A stretch of DNA of 64,000 nt from Paractinoplanes aksuensis (lineage in GTDB: Bacteria; Actinomycetota; Actinomycetes; Mycobacteriales; Micromonosporaceae). Position 1 is the stretch's first letter. Every line of letters begins with the position of its first letter. The notes beneath the pieces were generated by a model. It was not told where the DNA came from. It made no database searches and was given only the letters and a program-made list of their open reading frames with translations. Positions 27,211 to 36,595 of the stretch are shown piece by piece. Location: positions 19,763 to 83,762 of the forward strand of contig NZ_JAMYJR010000055.1 in assembly GCF_024137025.1 (NCBI RefSeq), given 5' to 3'. Made by a program: the position numbers and the translations under genes.

Positions 27211-27759
27211 GTGGAGCGAGAAGTGATCACCGCTGGTGAGATTCGTCTGCGGCCGTTCGAGGAAGCGGACATTCCCTGGGTGTACGAGGTGTCGCTGGAT
27301 CCGCTCGTGCAGAAGTACCTGCAGATCCCCGTTCCGTACCACCGGAGCGATGCTGAGTTCTTCGTCCGCCGGATGTGTGTGGCGGGGTGGGACGCCGGTC
27401 AGCGGGCCGAGTTCGTCGTCGAGCCGGCCGGTGCGGGGGAGCGGCTCGGGCGCGTCGGGCTCGGGCTGGACGGGAGCGGGGCGGGGCAGGTCGGGTACTG
27501 GATGGATCCGGCGGCGCGCGGGCGTGGGGTGGCCACAGCGGCGGTGCGGGCGTTGTGCGGGTGGGCGTTCGGGACGCTCGGGCTGGGGCTGGTCGAATGG
27601 CGGGCCGAGGTGGGCAACACGGCGTCGCGCCGGGTGGCCGAGAAGTCCGGGTTCACCGTCGAGGGCGTGCTGCGGCAGCGGCTCGTGCACCGGGGCGTCC
27701 GCGTGGACGCCTGGGTCGGGTCGATGCTTCCGTCCGAGGCGCCGCAGTTGACGGAATGA
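27211..27759 (+). CDS. GNAT acetyltransferase (RimJ/RimL type)
   Basis: 182 aa. Full Acetyltransf_3-type domain: IRLRPFEEADI at the N-terminus, YWMDPAARGRGVATAAVRAL as the acetyl-CoA loop, and VEWRAEVGNTASRRVAEKSGF. Similar proteins acetylate ribosomal-protein N-termini or small amines. CACAAT (27199-27204) lies 6 nt before GTG 27211, so this start is preferred over GTG 27193. It immediately follows comEC. Confidence 0.85.
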   Translation: MEREVITAGEIRLRPFEEADIPWVYEVSLDPLVQKYLQIPVPYHRSDAEFFVRRMCVAGWDAGQRAEFVVEPAGAGERLGRVGLGLDGSGAGQVGYWMDPAARGRGVATAAVRALCGWAFGTLGLGLVEWRAEVGNTASRRVAEKSGFTVEGVLRQRLVHRGVRVDAWVGSMLPSEAPQLTE

Positions 27760-28173
27760 TCATGCGACGCGGTTCCGCCCGGGCTCCGGGGCGCTGATCG
27801 TCTGGTTGGTGTTGCTGCCTTCGGTCGCTCGTCTCGTCGGATCGATCCTGGACCACGGTTCAGCGTTCCGGGCCGTGGTTCCCGAGGCTTCGACGTGACT
27901 GCATCGGCCGCTGACCTCGCCGATGGCGACTGGGCACGCCGACACGCCCGGGTTAGTCCGTTCAGGTGGGACTTGGGACTAACGATGGGGGTTGATGACC
28001 GATCGCCGTGAGTGGGTGTCTCTCGGAGACATTCAGCCTGATCGAGCATCGGATGGACGGGTTGCGGCATGGCTGGGCGCCGATATGTCTGGTTTCGCAT
28101 TCCCTGATCCACGAGTCTGCGCTAAGGAGTGAGGCTCGCGGAAACGTCAGCCCTTCGTGCAACGATGTTGGGC
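27760..28173 (+). other. Intergenic region before holA, with an inverted repeat
   Basis: About 410 bp with no gene supported by codon use. It contains a perfect 8-bp inverted repeat GTTAGTCC / GGACTAAC (27952-27959 and 27976-27983) with a 16-nt loop. The right end carries the holA -10 box. Nothing else is recognised. Confidence 0.5.
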
Positions 28174-29145
28174 GTGAACACCGCCCCTCCCGCCCCGTTG
28201 CTGCTCGTCCAAGGCGATGAGGAGCTCCTCTCCGCTCGCGCGGTCACCGCTGCCGTCGATGCCGCCCGGGCGGCTGAACCCGGGGCCGACGTGCGGGAGT
28301 ACGAGGCGGGCGCGCTCGCGGCCGGTGAAGTGGCCGAGATGCTGAGCCCGTCGCTGTTCGGCGGGCGGCGGGTGCTCGTGATCCGCAGTGGGCAGGATGC
28401 GCGGAAGGATTTGATTGCGGCCCTGCTGGCGTATGCGAAGAACCCTGACCCCGAGGTCTCGCTGATCGTCACCCATCTGGGCGGGGCCAAGGGCAAGGCG
28501 CTGGCCGACGGGCTGCGCTCGGCCGGCGCCACCGTCGTGCCGGCCGCGAAGCTCAAGGGCGACCGGGAACGCATCGCGTTCGTGCGCGACGAGTTCCGGC
28601 GCAACGGCGGCAAGTGTGACGAGGCGGCCGCGTCGGCGCTGCTCGCGTCCGTGGGCAACGACCTGCGCGAGATCGCGGCGGCCTGTTCGCAGCTACTGGC
28701 CGACACCGACGGCAAGATCACCGAGGCCGTCGTGGCCCGCTACTACAAGGGGCGGGCCGAGGTCAGCGGCTTCACGGTGGCCGACGCGGTGATGATCGGC
28801 GACGTGCCGGGGGCGCTCGAGGCGCTGCGGTGGGCGCTGCACGTGGGCGTCGACCCGGTGCCGATCGCCGACGCGATCGCCGACGGGGTGCGCACGGTGG
28901 CCAAGGTCGCCTCGGCCGGGCGCGGGAATCCGTACCAGATGGCCAGCTCGCTCGGCATGCCCGCATGGAAGATCCAGCGGGCCCAGGAACGCAGTCGCGG
29001 CTGGACGCCCGAGGGCCTGGTCGACGCCATGCGCGCGGCGGCCGACTGCAATGCCGCGGTCAAGGGCGGCGCCGAAGACCGCGGTTACGCTCTGGAACGG
29101 GCCGTCTTCGCGGTGGCCGCGGCCCGCTCGGGCGGTGCGCGATGA
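28174..29145 (+). CDS. holA: DNA polymerase III delta subunit
   Basis: 323 aa. It opens clamp rings as part of the clamp-loader complex. N-terminal LLLVQGDEELLSARAV and SLFGGRRVLVIR are typical, with no P-loop, as expected for delta. GTG 28174 is chosen because AACGAT (28161-28166) lies 7 nt upstream; ATG 28165 overlaps that box. The stop overlaps the next start (ATGA). Confidence 0.92.
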   Translation: MNTAPPAPLLLVQGDEELLSARAVTAAVDAARAAEPGADVREYEAGALAAGEVAEMLSPSLFGGRRVLVIRSGQDARKDLIAALLAYAKNPDPEVSLIVTHLGGAKGKALADGLRSAGATVVPAAKLKGDRERIAFVRDEFRRNGGKCDEAAASALLASVGNDLREIAAACSQLLADTDGKITEAVVARYYKGRAEVSGFTVADAVMIGDVPGALEALRWALHVGVDPVPIADAIADGVRTVAKVASAGRGNPYQMASSLGMPAWKIQRAQERSRGWTPEGLVDAMRAAADCNAAVKGGAEDRGYALERAVFAVAAARSGGAR

Positions 29146-29765
29146 GCCGGCCGCACGACTCCGAGCTGGTCGGGCATCGGCCGCTCTACGCCCGCATGCT
29201 GCGTCTGCGGTTCCTCACGCCCAGCGGGTTCCTCTGCTTCGTGTTTCTCGAGGGCGCGGTGGCGCTGGGCATCCTGCTCGCGCTGGCCGAGCTGGTGAGC
29301 TGGTGGGGTGTGCTGGTGTTGCCGGCCACCGTGGCCATCATGGTCAAACTCAACGATGTGATCGCCGGTTCGCTGACCCCGCCGGCTCCGGTCGGGGTGG
29401 CCCCCAGCTCGGGTCTCGGTGCGGCGGCTCGCTCGGCCGGTGCGGGTGCCTTCGCCGAGCACACTTCGCCTCTGCGGCCGGCAAGCTTCACGCACGAAGC
29501 TGCGGGCGTCGGCTTCGCGGCGCACGAGAACGCGGGCGTCGGCTTCGCGGCGCACGACGCTGCCGGCGTCGGCTTCGCGGCGCACGAGTCTGCGTTCGCG
29601 GCCAATGAGGGCAGGTCCGCGGGTCGCGTCGGTGAGGACGCGACGACCCGCCTGCCCGGCGTGATCGACCGGGGGCGCGGCGCCCCGATCAAGCGCCCCT
29701 GGGCGGAACGGGCCGAGGCCCAGCAGCAGTGGATCCGCCAGTCGGCCACACGTCGCTACGAATAG
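29142..29765 (+). CDS. Small membrane protein with GVGFAAH repeats
   Basis: 207 aa, coupled to holA by a 4-nt overlap. Two adjacent helices (FLCFVFLEGAVALGILLALAELV and WGVLVLPATVAIMVKL) occupy residues ~25-70. The C-terminal ~130 residues are disordered and contain three perfect copies of a 10-residue repeat with core AGVGFAAHE/D. The end, KRPWAERAEAQQQWIRQSATRRYE, is conserved-looking. Function unknown. Its last 77 nt overlap the convergent SRPBCC gene. Confidence 0.75.
   Translation: MSRPHDSELVGHRPLYARMLRLRFLTPSGFLCFVFLEGAVALGILLALAELVSWWGVLVLPATVAIMVKLNDVIAGSLTPPAPVGVAPSSGLGAAARSAGAGAFAEHTSPLRPASFTHEAAGVGFAAHENAGVGFAAHDAAGVGFAAHESAFAANEGRSAGRVGEDATTRLPGVIDRGRGAPIKRPWAERAEAQQQWIRQSATRRYE
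29502..29591 (+). repeat. Three tandem 30-bp repeats inside a coding region
   Basis: Units at 29502-29531, 29532-29561 and 29562-29591 are nearly identical (GCGGGCGTCGGCTTCGCGGC core). The period is a multiple of 3, so gain or loss keeps the frame. Degenerate flanks suggest older copies. Confidence 0.85.
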
Positions 29766-30265
29766 CCCCGATGGCCTCCCGCCACGACGCGAGATAGCCC
29801 TCGAACCCGGCGAAGAACTCCCGCAGAGCAGGCTCGGCCTCGGCTGACAGCGCCGTGAGCTCGTAGCGCACGGTCACCACAGTTCCGAGTGAGCGTTCCT
29901 CGGCCGCGACGATGCCGTCCCTGACGCCGCCGGCCGAGCGCATACGGGCTTCGGTGGGGCTCGTGCCGCCTGGGGTGAGGGTGGCTGGGTGCAGGTCGAC
30001 GCGGACTGTGCCGGCTGTGGTGTCGGGGGCTACTCGGGCGTAGCGGATCATCTGGCCGGGGCGGCGGTCGATGACTACCCAGGTTGTGGCGTGGTCGGCG
30101 GCGGTGGTGAGAAAGACCGTGCCGGGTTCGGTGTCGTCGGGGGTGGGGGACGGGAAGTGGGGGTTCCAGCCCTCGGCCCACAGTTGCTCGCCGCGCGGGG
30201 TGAACAGGTGGAACGCCTGCTGCGGGGGGGAACGGGAGAATGAACGTGCCGGTGGCGACGGTCAC
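29689..30265 (-). pseudogene. SRPBCC (AHSA1-like) gene with an apparent frameshift in a C7 run
   Basis: The start GTG 30265 overlaps the stop of the upstream gene (GTGA), and MTVATGTFILPFPP is a normal start for this family. After the run of seven G (plus strand, 30224-30230) the frame is wrong. If one base is removed, a full SRPBCC domain reads on: PQQAFHLFTPRGEQLW, AEGWNPHFPSP, GTVFLTT and ATTWVVIDRRPGQMIRYARV to the stop at 29689. The second frame has a TGA just upstream and no start, so it cannot be expressed alone as a full domain. Either a real mutation or phase-variable run, or a sequencing error. Confidence 0.75.
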
Positions 30266-30507
30266 TGCCGCTCCTCGAGGCGGTGGGCGTCAGCAGCGGT
30301 GAGGCTCAGCCCGTACACGGAACGCAGTTGATCGATTTTGGCCAGGGTCTGCGGCGTGAACGGGGCCTTGCCCTCGAAGGCGTGCAACGTGATGCCCTCG
30401 AGCAGTTCGCCGAGGGACATGTCGAGGTATTCGGCCAGGCCCTTCAGGACCTTCAGCGTGTTGCGCTCGAGGCGTACGCCCGTCTGCGTTCTCTCGATGT
30501 TTACCAC
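30262..30507 (-). CDS. Small ribbon-helix-helix-like protein
   Basis: 81 aa. The segment VNIERTQTGVRLERNTLKVLKGLAEYLDMSLGELLEGI looks like a beta strand followed by two helices, as in ribbon-helix-helix DNA-binding proteins. The GTG start is 6 nt after TACCTT (30514-30519). The gene overlaps the SRPBCC gene downstream, so the pair may form an autoregulated unit. The regulator role is inferred. Confidence 0.72.
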   Translation of the reverse strand: MVNIERTQTGVRLERNTLKVLKGLAEYLDMSLGELLEGITLHAFEGKAPFTPQTLAKIDQLRSVYGLSLTAADAHRLEERQ

Positions 30508-30536
30508 GGTACCAAGGTAACACCGGAGACGAAAGG

Positions 30537-30562
30537 AAGCCGGGCACCACGGCGCCCGGCTT
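30537..30562 (-). terminator. Terminator of rpsT
   Basis: AAGCCGGGC (30554-30562 on the minus strand) pairs with GCCCGGCTT (30537-30545) over an 8-nt loop, followed by CCTTTC. It lies 33 nt past the rpsT stop. Confidence 0.75.
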
Positions 30563-30594
30563 GCAGCCCTTTTACAGGTGCGACCCGCGAAGAA

Positions 30595-30861
30595 TCAGGC
30601 GGACAGCGCGGAGACGCGCTTGGCGATGGCCGACTTGCGGTTCGCCGCCTGGTTCTTGTGGATGACGCCCTTGCTCACTGCCTTGTCCAGCTGACGAGAG
30701 GCGTCACGCAGCAGCGTCGTTGCGGTCTGCGCGTCGCCGGCCTCGCTCGCCTCGTTGAGCTTGCGGATCACGGTCTTCAGCGACGACTTGACCGACTTGT
30801 TACGCAGCCGGGCCTTCTCGTTCTGCCGGTTGCGCTTGATCTGGGACTTGATGTTCGCCAC
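30595..30861 (-). CDS. rpsT: 30S ribosomal protein S20
   Basis: 88 aa, basic and helical: MANIKSQIKRNRQNEKARLRNKSVKSS at the start (given in part) and IHKNQAANRKSAIAKRV at the end. It binds 16S rRNA h6/h44. It lies opposite to holA and lepA, the normal neighbourhood. Confidence 0.97.
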   Translation of the reverse strand: MANIKSQIKRNRQNEKARLRNKSVKSSLKTVIRKLNEASEAGDAQTATTLLRDASRQLDKAVSKGVIHKNQAANRKSAIAKRVSALSA

Positions 30862-31004
30862 GCGACAGCCTTGTCCTGACTAGGTGTTCGGAAAACGGTC
30901 TCAGCGGGATGATCGCCGGTGTCGCCGGAAAGCAGCGAACAATGGCGCGTCATCACACGCGAAAAGCAAGACTACCAGTCGCCCGGCGAGCTACCAAAAC
31001 GCCC

Positions 31005-31973
31005 TCACCAGCCCCGGCGGTCGGCCAGCCAGGCCAGCGCCTGCTCGCCGCTGAAGCGTTGGTGCTGGCGGCTGTGCGGGGACGCACTGCTGGGCCCGCC
31101 GTCGGCGCGCACCAGCCAGTAGCCGGCCAGCGCGGCCAAAGCGCCGTCGACGCCCTCGGCCGGGGCGTTCCAGCCCGACAGGTACGCGTCCGCGTCGAGC
31201 CCGCTGGCGAACGCGGTGACCAGCAGCGTCACCGTGTCGAACCAGGGTGCGCCGAGGCAGGGCCAGGTCCAGTCGCAGAGCCGGGCCCGGCCGTCGCGGT
31301 CGATGAGCACGTTGTCGACGCGCAGGTCGCCGTGCATGAGAGCGTCGCCGGTGACCAGGTCGGGCAGCTCTTGCTCGAGCCGGGCCAGGTGGGCCAGCCG
31401 GGTCGGCGCGACGGTGCCGTGCGCGGTGCGGGGCATCGGCTCCCGGCCGGCCGCGATCTCGGTCCACCAGCTCATCTCGCCGCGCAGGATGTCGGCCAGG
31501 GCGGGCACACCGGCCTCGAGCAGCTCACGGCTCGGGACGGTCAGGGCCTCGGCGGCCGTGGACCAGGCCGCGAGGGCCGCTTGCAGTTCGGGCGGCGACC
31601 ACGGCAGCGCCGGCACGTGGCCGTCGACCGGATCGAGGCACAGCACGAAATAGTCGGACTCGACCATCGTCCAGAGCGGCCGGGGCGCGGCCACCGCGGC
31701 GGGCAGGCGCGACGTGATGAACGCCTCACGGGCGTACCAGTCGGCGATGGGGTCGGGGCGGGGCGCGGCCTTGACGAAGCCGGTCACCCCGTCGGCCGTC
31801 GTCACCAGCGCCGCGAAGGCCCGGGTGAAGCCGCCACCGGCACTGCGCACGGTGACGACCGGGCCGTCCAGGCGGGCGGCGACGGCTTGGCGGACGCCTT
31901 CCGGCAGGTCGGACCAGTCCGGGCGGTCGGCGGTGGCCCCGTAGGGCACGTCAGGGAGCGAAATCGTTCGCAC
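31005..31973 (-). CDS. Aminoglycoside phosphotransferase-family kinase
   Basis: 322 aa. The Brenner motif HGDLRVDNVLID and the metal-binding CDWTWP are present; GFVKAAP carries the likely ATP lysine. APH-family kinases act on antibiotics, sugars, homoserine or other small molecules; the substrate here is not identifiable. GTG 31973 lies 7 nt after CAGGAT (31981-31986), mirroring the divergent gene at 32028, which also has CAGGAT plus 7 nt. ATG 31982 would overlap that box. Confidence 0.85.
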   Translation of the reverse strand: MRTISLPDVPYGATADRPDWSDLPEGVRQAVAARLDGPVVTVRSAGGGFTRAFAALVTTADGVTGFVKAAPRPDPIADWYAREAFITSRLPAAVAAPRPLWTMVESDYFVLCLDPVDGHVPALPWSPPELQAALAAWSTAAEALTVPSRELLEAGVPALADILRGEMSWWTEIAAGREPMPRTAHGTVAPTRLAHLARLEQELPDLVTGDALMHGDLRVDNVLIDRDGRARLCDWTWPCLGAPWFDTVTLLVTAFASGLDADAYLSGWNAPAEGVDGALAALAGYWLVRADGGPSSASPHSRQHQRFSGEQALAWLADRRGW

Positions 31974-32027
31974 GACCCCCATCCTGCCCGACGCGTTTTG
32001 TCGTACCCGGCTGGCAGGATTCCGGGC

Positions 32028-32561
32028 ATGAGAACCGACGACTTCTGGGCGGTCATCAGCCGCGCCACCGCCGACCGGCCCGCCTCGCCCGCCGATGTGG
32101 CCAAGCGCGCCGTGGCCGACCTGGCCACCCGCGAGCCGGACGAGATCGTGGCCTGGGGCCGCCATCTCGACAAGGTCATGGTCGCCTCCGGCACGCAGGA
32201 TCTGTGGGCGGCGGCCTACCTGATCAACGGCGGTTGCTCCGAGGACGGGTTCGACAACTTCCGCGGCTGGCTGATCGCTCACGGGCGTGACGCGGTGGCC
32301 CGGTCGGTGAAATCGCCCGATTCGCTGGCCGACGTGGCTGTGGTGCGCTCGGCGGCCGACTCGGGCGCGGTGTTCGAGGCCGAAGAGGTGCTGTCGATCG
32401 CGGCCGAGGCCTATGTCCAGGCGACCGGTGAGGAGTTGCCCGCGGCCGACCGTCCGGTCACCCGGCCCGACGCCGCCGACCTGTGGGATTTCGACAACGA
32501 GGAGGAGATGCAGCGCCGCCTGCCGAAACTGTCCGAGCTCTTCCTGGCCGAACCCGAATGA
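32028..32561 (+). CDS. DUF4240 domain protein
   Basis: 177 aa, acidic, cytosolic. It starts MRTDDFWAVISRA and contains GGCSEDGFDNFRGWLIAHGRDA and the C-terminal WDFDNEEEMQRRLPKLSELF, all characteristic of DUF4240. Function unknown for the family; such proteins often occur near toxin-immunity loci, but no partner is seen here. The start is leaderless (CAGGAT at 32015-32020). Confidence 0.85.
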   Translation: MRTDDFWAVISRATADRPASPADVAKRAVADLATREPDEIVAWGRHLDKVMVASGTQDLWAAAYLINGGCSEDGFDNFRGWLIAHGRDAVARSVKSPDSLADVAVVRSAADSGAVFEAEEVLSIAAEAYVQATGEELPAADRPVTRPDAADLWDFDNEEEMQRRLPKLSELFLAEPE

Positions 32562-32623
32562 GGCCGCCCGCGTCGTGAGAAACAGGGTCGAGGTGGGTTT
32601 GGCGGCTGAGCAAGACTGCGGGC

Positions 32624-33349
32624 ATGGAGACTGCGCAAGGGGAAGTGGCCTCGGTCAGCCGGAACGGCGTCTACTCGTTCACCAAGCCTGCCCGCGACGA
32701 GATCGTGCTGGTGGCCGGCCTGGGTGTCGAGGGTGACATGCACGCGGGCGTCCACGTGCGGCACAAGAGCCGGGTCAAGATCGATCCGACCCAGCCCAAC
32801 CTGCGCCAGGTCCACCTGATCCACGCGGAGCTGTTGGCCGACGTCGCGTCGAAAGGCTACGACGTCCAGCCGGGCAACCTCGGCGAGAACGTCACGACCC
32901 GCGGGATCGACCTGCTCGGCCTCCCGCTGGGCGCTGTCCTGCGCTTCGGCCCCCGAACCAGGCCTGAGACCGGTTCGGATGCCGGTTCCGGCTCAGCGGC
33001 GGGCGCGTTCGATCCTTCGGTGCTCGACGGCGTGCTGGGCGCGGCGGACGCCGCGAAGCTGAACGAGCCGGCCGCGCGGGCGGCCGAGGCGGTGCGGGCC
33101 GCGGTGGCCCGGGAAGGCGACGATTCGCGGCCGGCCCTGGTCGTGGCGGGCCTCCGCAACCCGTGCCAGCAGATCAACAACTTCCGGCCGGGCCTGCTGA
33201 AAGAGGTCATCGGCCACGACGACAACGGCGATCTCGTGCGCAAGGGCGGCGTCATGGCGGTCGTGCTGCGCGGCGGCGTAGTCCGCCCCGGCGATGTCGT
33301 GACGGTCGAGTTCCCGCCCGCCCCGCACACCCGCCTGGAGCCGGTGTGA
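32624..33349 (+). CDS. MOSC-domain protein with an internal insertion
   Basis: 241 aa. MOSC features: VEGDMHAG, VHLIHAELL, PGNLGENVTTRGIDL and the cysteine in LRNPCQQI, which in MOSC enzymes handles sulfur bound to molybdenum cofactor. Between LGAVLRFG and VVAGLRNPC is an extra ~60-residue Gly/Ser/Ala and helical segment not usual for the fold. ATG 32624 lies 6 nt after AAGACT (32612-32617). The 3' end is part of a tandem repeat. Confidence 0.87.
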   Translation: METAQGEVASVSRNGVYSFTKPARDEIVLVAGLGVEGDMHAGVHVRHKSRVKIDPTQPNLRQVHLIHAELLADVASKGYDVQPGNLGENVTTRGIDLLGLPLGAVLRFGPRTRPETGSDAGSGSAAGAFDPSVLDGVLGAADAAKLNEPAARAAEAVRAAVAREGDDSRPALVVAGLRNPCQQINNFRPGLLKEVIGHDDNGDLVRKGGVMAVVLRGGVVRPGDVVTVEFPPAPHTRLEPV

Positions 33350-33426
33350 GCGAGTTCAGCACCCGCCTGGAGTCGATGAGAGCGAGTTCCCGTCCGCCCG
33401 CTTGGAGCCGGGGTGAGCGAGTTGTC
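33328..33426 (+). repeat. Degenerate tandem repeat over the 3' end of the MOSC gene
   Basis: Three copies of a 32-35 bp unit with core CCGCxTGGAGxCGxxGxGAG followed by CGAGTT. The TGGAG motifs lie at 33336, 33368 and 33403. The first copy encodes the last residues and stop of the MOSC protein; the others are non-coding. A more diverged fourth copy may continue to ~33470. Confidence 0.7.
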
Positions 33427-33554
33427 GACTGCCCCGCACGCCTCGTCTCGAGGTGGGGTGAGCGGGTGTGAGTGGGCGTTCCACGCGGACGTGGGACGAT
33501 AGAACGCGCCGGCACCTCGCCGGACGACCACTCGGACGATAAGAACGGAAGATC

Positions 33555-35435
<1,881 letters not shown>

Positions 35436-35516
35436 GGCGGTTTGGGTTCTCGGCCACTCGGGAACTCTGGGGCTCGACGGACGCAACAACTGCTTCACCC
35501 CGAGAGGAACCCCCCA

Positions 35517-35792
35517 ATGACTGTCACCGGCATCATCACCGCCCTCGTCGTCGGTCTCATCATCGGCGCCCTGGGCCGCCTGGTCGTACCGGGCAAGCAG
35601 AACATCCCGATCTGGCTGACCCTGGTCATCGGTGTTGTCGCCGCGCTGCTGGGCACCGTCCTGGCCCGCGCGACCGGTGTTGCCGACACCAAGGGCTTCG
35701 ACTGGATCGAGCTGCTGTTCCAGGTCGTCCTGGCCGCGATCGGTGTGGCTCTGGTGGCCGGTGTCGGCGGTCGTCGCCGCATTCACCGGTAA
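35517..35792 (+). CDS. GlsB/YeaQ/YmgE-family membrane protein
   Basis: 91 aa with three helices: GIITALVVGLIIGALGRLVVP, IPIWLTLVIGVVAALLGTVLA and IELLFQVVLAAIGVALVAGV. The GxxxGxxxRxxxP pattern is typical of transglycosylase-associated/GlsB stress proteins. GAGAGGAA precedes the ATG. It stands alone with a strong terminator. Confidence 0.9.
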   Translation: MTVTGIITALVVGLIIGALGRLVVPGKQNIPIWLTLVIGVVAALLGTVLARATGVADTKGFDWIELLFQVVLAAIGVALVAGVGGRRRIHR

Positions 35793-35807
35793 TAAGCAAT
35801 AGCACCA

Positions 35808-35837
35808 CGAAGCGCCGGACAACTGTCCGGCGCTTCG
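35808..35837 (+). terminator. Terminator after the GlsB-like gene
   Basis: A 13-bp perfect stem (35808-35820 with 35825-35837) and an AACT loop. The flanks CAC and GTG may extend it. Confidence 0.85.
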
Positions 35838-35956
35838 TCGTGTCCAGGGCAAAGAATGCAGCGGCAGAGCAATTCCTCGAAAGTCGAGAACGAACTGTCG
35901 TAGCGGGCTTGAGGCCTTCAGTCCGGTCTTGGGTGGCGGGCGGGGAGGTTGGACGG

Positions 35957-36062
35957 GGGTTACAGGCCGCCGCTCCCGCCGAGGGCCCGGCCGAGCCGGG
36001 CAGGGCGCCGGCGCGCCCAGAACGCCCGGCCCGACCGGGCGACGTGAGTGAATGGTTGCGCT
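35957..36062 (+). repeat. Dispersed structured repeat, copy A
   Basis: Shares GGGTTxCAGxCCGxCGCTCC followed by CGCCGAGGGC with copy B (44848-44953), and TGGTTGCGC at exactly the same distance (82 bp between the 16-bp core start and that motif in both). The middle holds hairpins (CCCGGC/GCCGGG; GGGCGC/GCGCCC; GCCCGG/CCGGGC). It lies beyond lepA and the GlsB terminator. Confidence 0.65.
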
Positions 36063-36082
36063 CGACGCTGGGGGTGATCGCG

Positions 36083-36595
36083 ATGGGGACATGGCTCGCG
36101 ACGGTGCGGTTTCCCGGTGGTGGGGTCAGGTACGCGCAGTACAGCACTGTGGTGGGGTCCGTGTTCGATCAGCTTTACGCGGCGGCCTGCTTCGAGGGCG
36201 GCACATTGCCGGACGGCTCGCGCTGTTACCGCGGGACTGTCGTCGGTGAGCCGGACGGGCACGATCGCTCGGCCCCGGTGTCCGTACCGAAGGAATTGGT
36301 GCTCGTCGGGATCGAGACCGAACCGGACGGCACTCGGTGGCATGCGCTCTACTGCCCGCGGCGGGCGATGATCCTCGGGCCTGCGTCCAGCTATCACCAG
36401 CAGCGTCTTCGGGAGGAGTTCGAGCTGTTTCGCGAGGAGGACGGGCAGCGGCATCTGAGCCGGGACGGCGGCGACCGCACGATTTGCGGCCGCCGCGTCG
36501 ATGGGACGGCATCCGATGAGGAGGATGTCGACCTCTACGCCGGGTGGGGGCGCTCCGATCTGTGTCAGGAGTGTCTGGTGGCGGTCGCTCAGTAG
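36083..36595 (+). CDS. Uncharacterised protein with a C-terminal CxxC pair
   Basis: 170 aa. The N-terminal half is beta-rich (MGTWLATVRFPGGGVRYAQYSTVVG). Cysteines occur at CYRG, YCPRR, TICGRR and DLCQEC; the last pair with TICG could bind zinc. No family recognised. The start is uncertain: the same frame is open upstream through repeat A but that part is not protein-like. It overlaps the convergent PAS gene by 7 nt. Confidence 0.6.
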   Translation: MGTWLATVRFPGGGVRYAQYSTVVGSVFDQLYAAACFEGGTLPDGSRCYRGTVVGEPDGHDRSAPVSVPKELVLVGIETEPDGTRWHALYCPRRAMILGPASSYHQQRLREEFELFREEDGQRHLSRDGGDRTICGRRVDGTASDEEDVDLYAGWGRSDLCQECLVAVAQ

